Assembly (NCBI GenBank): GCA_022774325.1 | Contig: JALFNN010000059.1 | Location: forward strand, 1 to 45,154 | Length of the DNA: 45,154 nt | Direction of reading: 5' to 3' | Origin: a bacterium | Lineage (GTDB): Bacteria > Bacillota > Clostridia > Lachnospirales > Lachnospiraceae | In this document: in pieces, positions 9,193 to 15,352 of the stretch | How the letters are laid out: every line of letters begins with the position of its first letter | How positions within the stretch are numbered: the stretch's first letter is position 1 | The notes under the pieces: model-generated | Databases searched by the model: none | What the model was told of the DNA's origin: nothing | Seen by the model: the letters and a program-made list of their open reading frames with translations, nothing else | Made by a program: the position numbers and the translations under genes

Positions 9193-11148
9193 ATGACAAG
9201 ACAGGAAAAAGAAATTCTTGATAAAATCAACGATGCGACGAAGGATATAGAAGTTCCGGAAAGCCTGCAGCCGGAGAATATACAAAAACTTTTGGAGAAA
9301 AAGAAGGTAAAGAGGTGGAAACGATCTTATACTTATGGACTTGCCGCAGCGAGCGTGGCACTGGTTCTGCTGGCAGGAGCAGTGGTTCATTCCCTGAGTG
9401 GATCTGAAAATGGTTTGGGAATCGTTACATCAGGAGAAAGTGCGAGAAAAAACAGTAAAGGAGAATTCCGGATCAATACTGAGATCGCATCGGCGGAAGA
9501 TTACGATCAAGTGTATGAATATCTGGAGAGTTATAACACAGCTTTAAGAGAAGAAAATGGAAGGTATGATGCTGGTTTCGGTGACGGTGCCGCATGGTAT
9601 GGTGCGGTCGAGAAATCGAGCAGTACGGACAGTGCAGCCAGTATGGAATCCGACAGGGCGATGCCGGGAGAAGGATACTCCGATACGAATGTGCGGACAG
9701 AAGGAGTCGGAGAAGCAGATATTGTCAAGACAGACGGAACCTATCTCTACGCTCTGAAGGACAACGCCATGGAAATAGCGATCGTTGATACCCGGAACGA
9801 ACAGATGAAAATTGCCGGAACGATAAAAGCGAGAGAAAATACGCAGATCAGTGAGTTCTACGTTGACGGGAATCAGCTTTTTGTACTCGGTAATACTTAC
9901 GATGTGATAATCGACACAGATGAGACGTTTTACGATACAGAAAAGGCCTATCTGGATACGTATGATATTTCTGATGTAAGCAATCCCAAGCTGAAAGCGA
10001 GCCTGGAACAGAGCGGAAGGTATCATAGTTCCAGGTATGTAGATGGCTATCTGTATATCTTCAGTAATTTCTACGCTTACACGGATGGAGGAAAAAATGA
10101 TAAAGTTGCTTACGTGCCTCAGGTGAATGGAAGCTTTATTGCCGACCAAGATATTTATCTTCCTCCGGCAAAAGCGGCAACCCAGTATCTGGTCGTTTGC
10201 TCCGTCAAAGCAGATGACCCGAGAAAAATCGTGGATCAGAAAGCGGTATTGTCCGAATTCAGCGAATGCTATGTGAGCGGAAACAACATCTATGTTTATG
10301 AGAATACACGTTCAAGCGTACTTGCAAGGACTGTTTTTGAAAATGTAAATCAGACTATGATCCGAAGAATTTCATACAAAGACGGTGTACTCACCGGCGA
10401 GGCTCAGGGCAAAATCAACGGTTACTTGAATGATTCCTTCAGCATCGACGAATATAACGGTAATCTACGTATTGTTGCGACGATTGACGGTGCAACAGAG
10501 ACAACGAATGCCGTCTATGTTTTAAACAATAAATTGGAAATCATAGGACAAATTACAGATCTTGCCGAAGGAGAAACCATTTACTCCGCAAGATTCATGG
10601 GAGATACCGGATACTTCGTGACCTTCCGCCAGACCGATCCCCTCTTCAGCGTAGACCTCTCCGATCCCGAAAATCCGGAAATCATAGGAACCCTCAAAAT
10701 CCCGGGATTTTCAGAATACCTGCACTTTTACGGTGACAACCTCCTCCTCGGAATCGGAATGGACGCCGACGAAGAATCCGGAACGACAAACGGCATGAAA
10801 ATATCCATGTTCGACATCTCCGATCCGAAAGACGTCAAAGAAATACACAAATACACAATGAAAGAGTCCTACTATTCCGACGTCTTCTACGATTACCGCG
10901 CAGTCCTCATCGACTACAACAAAAACATGATCGGCTTCTCCGCATACGGCAACCAGGAAATGTACTACATTTTCCAATACGACAAAACCAACGGCTTCAA
11001 CCTCGAAATGCAAGAAGAAGTCAACGGCAACTCCTGGATGACCGCCCGAGGCATCTACATAAACGACCGCCTCTACATCATCAAAGGAAACGCCATAGAA
11101 AGCTACCAGATCGGAGACTACACCAAAATCGATGACCTGCTGATATAA
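9193..11148 (+). CDS. Membrane-anchored beta-propeller domain protein, possible anti-sigma partner
   Basis: 651-residue protein with a charged cytoplasmic N-terminus (about residues 1-48), one transmembrane segment (about 49-68, GLAAASVALVLLAGAVV) and a large extracytoplasmic domain. The latter matches the secreted beta-propeller family, with repeated strands such as EADIVKTDGTYLYAL, VDGYLYIFSN and YLHFYGDNLLLGIGM. Start ATG 9193 follows a GAAGGGAGAAGG site. It is cotranscribed with the sigma factor, and the topology suggests it senses an envelope signal and holds the sigma factor, but no classical anti-sigma zinc motif is visible. From about base 10610 to the stop the third codon positions become strongly C-rich, unlike the T/G-ending codons of the first three quarters, suggesting recombination or a composition boundary. 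Confidence 0.8.
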   Translation: MTRQEKEILDKINDATKDIEVPESLQPENIQKLLEKKKVKRWKRSYTYGLAAASVALVLLAGAVVHSLSGSENGLGIVTSGESARKNSKGEFRINTEIASAEDYDQVYEYLESYNTALREENGRYDAGFGDGAAWYGAVEKSSSTDSAASMESDRAMPGEGYSDTNVRTEGVGEADIVKTDGTYLYALKDNAMEIAIVDTRNEQMKIAGTIKARENTQISEFYVDGNQLFVLGNTYDVIIDTDETFYDTEKAYLDTYDISDVSNPKLKASLEQSGRYHSSRYVDGYLYIFSNFYAYTDGGKNDKVAYVPQVNGSFIADQDIYLPPAKAATQYLVVCSVKADDPRKIVDQKAVLSEFSECYVSGNNIYVYENTRSSVLARTVFENVNQTMIRRISYKDGVLTGEAQGKINGYLNDSFSIDEYNGNLRIVATIDGATETTNAVYVLNNKLEIIGQITDLAEGETIYSARFMGDTGYFVTFRQTDPLFSVDLSDPENPEIIGTLKIPGFSEYLHFYGDNLLLGIGMDADEESGTTNGMKISMFDISDPKDVKEIHKYTMKESYYSDVFYDYRAVLIDYNKNMIGFSAYGNQEMYYIFQYDKTNGFNLEMQEEVNGNSWMTARGIYINDRLYIIKGNAIESYQIGDYTKIDDLLI

Positions 11149-11157
11149 AATCATCCG

Positions 11158-11271
11158 GGAGGCGCTCATCAGAGCCGCCCCCCCAAAAATCACAACCTCA
11201 AAGTGCGCTCGAAGAGCCGCCACCAAAAAACAAAACCTCCCCCGGTGTGACGCTCGCAGAGTCGTCACACC
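11158..11271. repeat. Three tandem CGCTC-hairpin repeats
   Basis: Three related hairpins: GGCGCTC-ATCA-GAGCCGCC (11161-11179), GTGCGCTC-GAA-GAGCCGCCAC (11203-11223) and a longer one at 11244-11271 with arms GGTGTGACGCTC and GAGTCGTCACACC. The first two are each followed by an A-rich spacer ending in AACCTC, and a related AACCTC lies near 11290. The interval 11149-11340 is C- and A-rich on the plus strand and has no plausible gene. Function unknown. Confidence 0.65.
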
Positions 11272-11340
11272 ACACCACCGCCGCGTCAAACCTCAGCCTT
11301 CCCCACACAACCCCTACCCCCCAGGGACTAAAGTTGAAAA

Positions 11341-11530
11341 GCGGGAGCGCAGGAGGGGATGCATTGCGGAAGTTAAGCGGAGGGCCCGGAGAATCGAGAC
11401 TATCAGAATGTTAAAAAAGACAGGATGCGAGCCACATTTGGCGAACATCCTGCCTTTTTGTTACATTCTGAAGTCCCGAGTCGCAGGGACCAGAGCGTTG
11501 GAGCAATGCATCCCCTCCTGCGCCCCCCGC
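11341..11530. repeat. Long inverted repeat (about 190 bp) between convergent genes
   Basis: The arms at 11347-11367 and 11503-11523 are exact reverse complements over 21 bp. The match extends imperfectly to 11341 and 11530. Inside are a second imperfect stem (CAGAATG 11404-11410 with CATTCTG 11464-11470) and the central terminator hairpin. The right arm ends about 10 bp from the stop codon of the minus-strand PurF-like gene. The structure is much larger than a terminator needs and could be a small repeat element. Confidence 0.75.
11411..11460. terminator. Bidirectional terminator at the core of the inverted repeat
   Basis: CAGGATG (11421-11427) pairs with CATCCTG (11446-11452), with an inner GCCA/TGGC stem. 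It is flanked by an A run on the left and CTTTTTG on the right, so it can act for both the beta-propeller gene and the PurF-like gene. Confidence 0.8.
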
Positions 11531-11540
11531 GACCACAACC

Positions 11541-12950
11541 TTATTCCCGACCATCAAAACAATACGTACAAACCTTACAAGCATCCAACCCAATCGATTC
11601 GATCAGGTCATCCAGTCTATGATATCTCAGCGAAGTAAAATTCTGAATCCTACAAATCTCATCCAGCATCTTTGCATAGCGGTCACTGTTCGGATCCGCA
11701 TATTCACTCAGTACATTGACATCATTGTCGCCTTCCCACTCGCGGATAATACGGCGTGTGATCAGATCAAGCTCTGATTTAGAACGTGAGAAATTCAAAT
11801 ATTTACATCCATACAAAAGCGGCGGACACGCCGGACGGACATGTACTTCTTTCGCACCGCTCTGATAAAGGAATTCCGTTGTTTCCCTGAGCTGCGTTCC
11901 ACGGACGATCGAGTCATCGATCAGAAGTAACTTACGATCTTCGATCAGATCGTGAACCGGAATCAGTTTCATACGCGCGATCAGATCACGCTGTTTTTGA
12001 TTGGTAGGCATAAAAGAACGCGGCCAAGTTGGGGTATACTTAATAAACGGTCTTGCATATGGAATGCCGGATTCATTTGCATAGCCGATCGCATGTGCAA
12101 TACCGGAATCCGGAACACCGGCAACGATATCGGGTTCTACTGTTCCGGCATCACGTTTGGCAAGAAGACTTCCGCATTTATAACGCATCTGTTCTACATT
12201 TACACCTTCATAAGAAGAGGTCGGATATCCATAGTAAACCCAGAGGAAAGAGCAGATACGCATTTGATCACATGCCGGGCTTACAGTTTCCACACTCTCC
12301 GGGGTAATATAAACGATTTCACCGGGGCCTAGTTCCTTGTAATCGGTATAACCAAGATTGATATAAGCAAAACTTTCGAAAGAAACACAATATCCGTCGT
12401 CTTTTTTCCCGATTACAACTGGAGTACGTCCGTGAAGATCACGGGCGGCATAGATGCCTTCCGGTGTCATGAGAAGCAGGGTCATAGAGCCGTCGACCAG
12501 AGACTGGACATAACGGATACCTTCTACATAAGAATCACGCATACTGATTAAGGCTGCAATCAGTTCAGTAGCATTTACCTGCCCGTTCGTCATTTCCTGA
12601 AAATGCGCATGCCCTTTTTCGTATACCAGTTTCATAAGCTGATCAGCGTTGTTGATTTTGCCGACAGTCGTAATTGCAAAACTGCCGATATGAGACTGGA
12701 TCAAAAGCGGCTGTGGCTCAAAATCGGAAATACATCCGATTCCGATATTCCCCTTCATATCGTCTACATCTTTGTCAAATTTTGTTCTGAATGGCGAATT
12801 CTCAATATTATGAATTGCACGGTTGAAGCCTTCTTCCCCGTGAGTAGCCATTCCTCCACGTCTTGTCCCCAGGTGAGAATGATAATCTATTCCATAAAAC
12901 AAATCCAGAGCACATTCAGACTTTGAGGCAACACCAAAAAAACCTCCCAT
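11541..12950 (-). CDS. PurF-like amidophosphoribosyltransferase homologue with a degenerate glutaminase domain
   Basis: 469-residue homologue of glutamine PRPP amidotransferase, which makes phosphoribosylamine in purine synthesis. The phosphoribosyltransferase half is well conserved, with the PRPP loop LLIDDSIVRGTQLRET around residue 345 and VAGVPDSG upstream. The Ntn glutaminase half is altered. The chain begins MGGFFGVAS, where PurF has its cysteine nucleophile (MCGIFGV-type). The RYST-type arginine motif and the HNGN-type asparagine motif are replaced by CISD and TVGK. It should therefore not hydrolyse glutamine in the usual way. The start is clear: AAAGGAG lies 8-9 nt upstream of the ATG and no alternative start would add a cysteine. 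It is monocistronic here, with no pur genes adjacent. Enzymatic role is unproven; a true PurF is expected elsewhere in the genome. Confidence 0.85.
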   Translation of the reverse strand: MGGFFGVASKSECALDLFYGIDYHSHLGTRRGGMATHGEEGFNRAIHNIENSPFRTKFDKDVDDMKGNIGIGCISDFEPQPLLIQSHIGSFAITTVGKINNADQLMKLVYEKGHAHFQEMTNGQVNATELIAALISMRDSYVEGIRYVQSLVDGSMTLLLMTPEGIYAARDLHGRTPVVIGKKDDGYCVSFESFAYINLGYTDYKELGPGEIVYITPESVETVSPACDQMRICSFLWVYYGYPTSSYEGVNVEQMRYKCGSLLAKRDAGTVEPDIVAGVPDSGIAHAIGYANESGIPYARPFIKYTPTWPRSFMPTNQKQRDLIARMKLIPVHDLIEDRKLLLIDDSIVRGTQLRETTEFLYQSGAKEVHVRPACPPLLYGCKYLNFSRSKSELDLITRRIIREWEGDNDVNVLSEYADPNSDRYAKMLDEICRIQNFTSLRYHRLDDLIESIGLDACKVCTYCFDGRE

Positions 12951-12983
12951 AATTAAGTTCTCCTTTCCTGTTTCAAAAAGACA

Positions 12984-13009
12984 CGTAGGAGTATGTCGAA
13001 AATCCTACG
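12984..13009 (-). promoter_or_regulatory. Leader hairpin (possible attenuator) of the PurF-like gene
   Basis: On the minus-strand transcript, CGTAGGA pairs with TCCTACG across a 12-nt loop and is followed by TGTCTTTTTG, about 30 nt before the start codon. It resembles a short terminator within the leader. No purine riboswitch or PurR box was recognised. Confidence 0.4.
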
Positions 13010-13218
13010 AAAACAGTTTAACATGAATTTTACAAAATGAAAAATAAAAAATAGGTGATAACTATAAAAAATACAATAATTGGGAAAAAACATTCTATGA
13101 TGTTGATAAGCTCTGTGAATTGGAAAACTGTTAAATTTAATAAAAAGTATAAATTGTATGAAAAATAGTACACAAATAACAAATTATAAATTAACTTAAA
13201 AATAATTTCAAAATAGTA

Positions 13219-13247
13219 TTGACAAATATACATTGAGGTGGTATTAT
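13219..13247 (+). promoter_or_regulatory. Strong sigma-A promoter in the AT-rich gap
   Basis: Consensus TTGACA, exactly 17 nt, TATTAT. It drives rightward transcription into 13250-14180, where no intact gene remains. The 200 bp to its left (13010-13218) show no supported gene. Confidence 0.65.
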
Positions 13248-13249
13248 TT

Positions 13250-14180
13250 AATCAATCCAAAAGAAAAGAAGTTCCTGACGAGAAAGGGAATTTCAAAAAA
13301 GAATTTTTTACTAATAAATATTTTTTCTTTTACGAATTTATTATACTCGCCAAGAGTATAAAAGAAAATATAAGAGATGAGATCGGAAAAGGATTAAAAG
13401 AATAATTAGTATTTGAAGATTTGAAAGTTTTAAGAAAGCGAGTATACATTTTATTTATGAGAGTTTTGTAGGTGGGGTGTATAAAATCTAATTTTTAAAA
13501 TTGATGATTCATAAATATTAAGAGAAAATTTTAATTTAGCTTCTGATAAAACTTATATTTAATAAAAAACTTACAGTATTCGATGAGTAAAAGAAATTTA
13601 TTTTGAAAGTATCAGATATCTTATAAAAATTTTGGACAAAGAGTTGGAAAGGAAGGAGGCTTTGACCGTTGGACAATTCAGAATTTACAACTCAATATGT
13701 TAGTGGTATGGCAAATGAAAGTTCCTGTGAGATGAGCCTTTACCATAGATTTTAACCGGCAGAGATAAAAAGAAATGATAAAATATATCGGAGAGATATA
13801 GAAGCTGGAATAAAGATTAAAAGATTCAGAATTTGCAGACATATTGAGAAAAATACCACAATAATTTAAAGAGCTATAAGATGTGTAAAGAAACATCAGA
13901 TAGCAGATATCGATGATTTATAAATAGAAAATGAAAGTAGATATCAGTTATAGACGGAATAATTATCAAATATGAATGATTGAAAAAGGCACCAATAATC
14001 ATAGATGAAATTATAGATAAGAATAACAAAGGGATATTTATAAAAAAGTAGTTGGAAGTTATAAATCAGGTATGAAAGACGATAGTCCGGAGCTTTAAAT
14101 TATATAAAATATATAAACATAGGAACAGGAATGAAAGATTGATTCCTCCGATAAAAGAAGATTATAACAACTTAATATAA
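13250..14180 (+). pseudogene. Probable decayed coding region of unknown family
   Basis: About 930 bp of very AT-rich, C-poor, purine-rich sequence lies between a consensus promoter and a strong terminator but has no long frame. Segments read as protein if stops are ignored. One is 13244-13405 (NQSKRKEVPDEKG, then AKSIKENIRDEIGKGLKE). A second starts at 13773 (IPQ, stop, FKEL, stop, DV). The third, 13950-14180, includes KKAPIIIDEIIDKNNKGIF and ends NERLIPPIKEDYNNL. Most interrupting stops are TAA, TAG or TGA that one C-to-T change would create from CAA, CAG or CGA. A 28-codon frame, TTG 13669 to TAA 13755, has a good AAGGAAGGAGG site and could be a tiny gene or a surviving start. The ancestor is not recognised, and because all frames are lysine/isoleucine-rich the reading is tentative. 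Confidence 0.45.
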
Positions 14181-14217
14181 AAAACAGCCATTACAAAAAG
14201 GTAATGGCTGTTTTTTT
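14181..14217 (+). terminator. Strong rho-independent terminator
   Basis: AACAGCCATTAC (14183-14194) pairs perfectly with GTAATGGCTGTT (14201-14212), followed by TTTTTTTA. It closes the decayed region. Confidence 0.9.
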
Positions 14218-14334
14218 ATAAATGTTTAAGATTCCTTAGGTTTACTCTATTTTATAGAATGTAGTATAATTACAGTGTTTGAAGTAAAGAGCAGATAGTT
14301 TCGGGATAAAGATGGAGGTAAAGAACATAGAAAT

Positions 14335-15252
14335 ATGGAAATACAAAGAGTAGCGCTTCTGGGAGCTGGCGCGGTAGGAGCATATTTTATATGGGGACTT
14401 TCAGAAAAGATGGGGGATCATTTCTGTGTTATAGCCAGTGACGAACGGAAAGAACGATTGGAAAGAGACGGAATTGTCATAAACGGAAAGAAGTATTCAC
14501 TGCATGTAAAGGAGTCGGAAGCAGCAAAAGGAGTGGATCTGCTGCTGGTATCATGTAAACAAGATGCGTTGCAGGGGATTCTGGAAGATATTCGGAACAT
14601 TGTTGATGAACATACCATCGTCATCAGCTTGCTTAATGGGGTGAGCTCTGAAGAAATAATTGGAAAAGTGATAGGTATGGAGCATATGCTGTATGCGGTT
14701 ATGCGGATTGCATCGGTGAGGGAAGGAAACCGGATCACATTTTCCGAGGAGCATACAGCTGGGGTTTATATTGGAGAGAAAGGGACCAGAGAGCCGACAG
14801 AAAGAGTATTGGCTGTGGAACAATTGCTGAAAAGTGCAGGACTTGGCTGCCATGTTATGGAAGATATTGTGCTGGATATGTGGATAAAATATGCAAGCAA
14901 CATTTCACAGAATCTTCCGCAGGCTATTCTTGGAGTGGGATTCAATGCGTATAAAGACAGTAAAAAGGTATATGCGATTGCAGAACGGCTTTGGAAAGAA
15001 GTGGCAAATGTAGCTCATGCCAAAGGAATTCCTCTTACAGAGAGAGTTGTGCTTTTCCGGGGAGTGAAAGCAGATGCAAGATTTTCTACACTGCAGGATC
15101 TGGATGCGGGGCGTCATACAGAAATTGAAATGTTTGCCGGAGAAATGATACGAATGGGCAAAGAATATGGAATAGATGTGCCGTATTGTGAATATACATA
15201 TTATTTGATTAGAGCGTTGGAAGAAAAAAATGATGGTAAATTTGATTATTAG
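14335..15252 (+). CDS. Ketopantoate reductase family protein (PanE/ApbA)
   Basis: NADPH-dependent reductase of the 2-dehydropantoate 2-reductase family, 305 residues, the normal length. The N-terminal Rossmann motif LLGAGAVGAYF is intact. The SCKQ motif with its family lysine is near residue 80, and DMWIKYASN in the C-terminal half supplies the second conserved lysine and asparagine. The family also includes related 2-oxoacid reductases, and no panB, panC or panD lies nearby, so the substrate is not certain. The start ATG is 15 nt from GGAGGT, longer than usual, but there is no closer start in frame. It begins just after the terminator at 14217 and is apparently monocistronic. Confidence 0.85.
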   Translation: MEIQRVALLGAGAVGAYFIWGLSEKMGDHFCVIASDERKERLERDGIVINGKKYSLHVKESEAAKGVDLLLVSCKQDALQGILEDIRNIVDEHTIVISLLNGVSSEEIIGKVIGMEHMLYAVMRIASVREGNRITFSEEHTAGVYIGEKGTREPTERVLAVEQLLKSAGLGCHVMEDIVLDMWIKYASNISQNLPQAILGVGFNAYKDSKKVYAIAERLWKEVANVAHAKGIPLTERVVLFRGVKADARFSTLQDLDAGRHTEIEMFAGEMIRMGKEYGIDVPYCEYTYYLIRALEEKNDGKFDY

Positions 15253-15259
15253 ATATTTT

Positions 15260-15288
15260 TTGACATTGACTACGCTGTATGTTACACT
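15260..15288 (+). promoter_or_regulatory. Sigma-A promoter of the TPR/acidic-repeat gene
   Basis: TTGACA, 17 nt, TACACT, beginning 7 nt after the preceding stop codon and ending 65 nt before the start codon. Confidence 0.7.
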
Positions 15289-15352
15289 TAACTGGTAAAA
15301 ATATATAAACTTACCGAGGAAAAGTAAAAATAATTGTAAGAGGTGAGAAACA

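Noticed and set aside
10711-11289. 192-codon minus-strand frame opposite the beta-propeller gene
   Set aside because: It arises from the C-rich third positions of the real gene; its Val/Phe-rich translation has no recognisable domain or start site.
11408-11638. Small plus-strand open frames of 60-76 codons
   Set aside because: They run through the terminator hairpin, the inverted-repeat arm and the antisense of the PurF-like gene.
13669-14180. A gene using TAA and TAG as glutamine codons
   Set aside because: TGA stops and apparent frame changes are also present and no neighbouring gene shows recoding, so simple decay is preferred.
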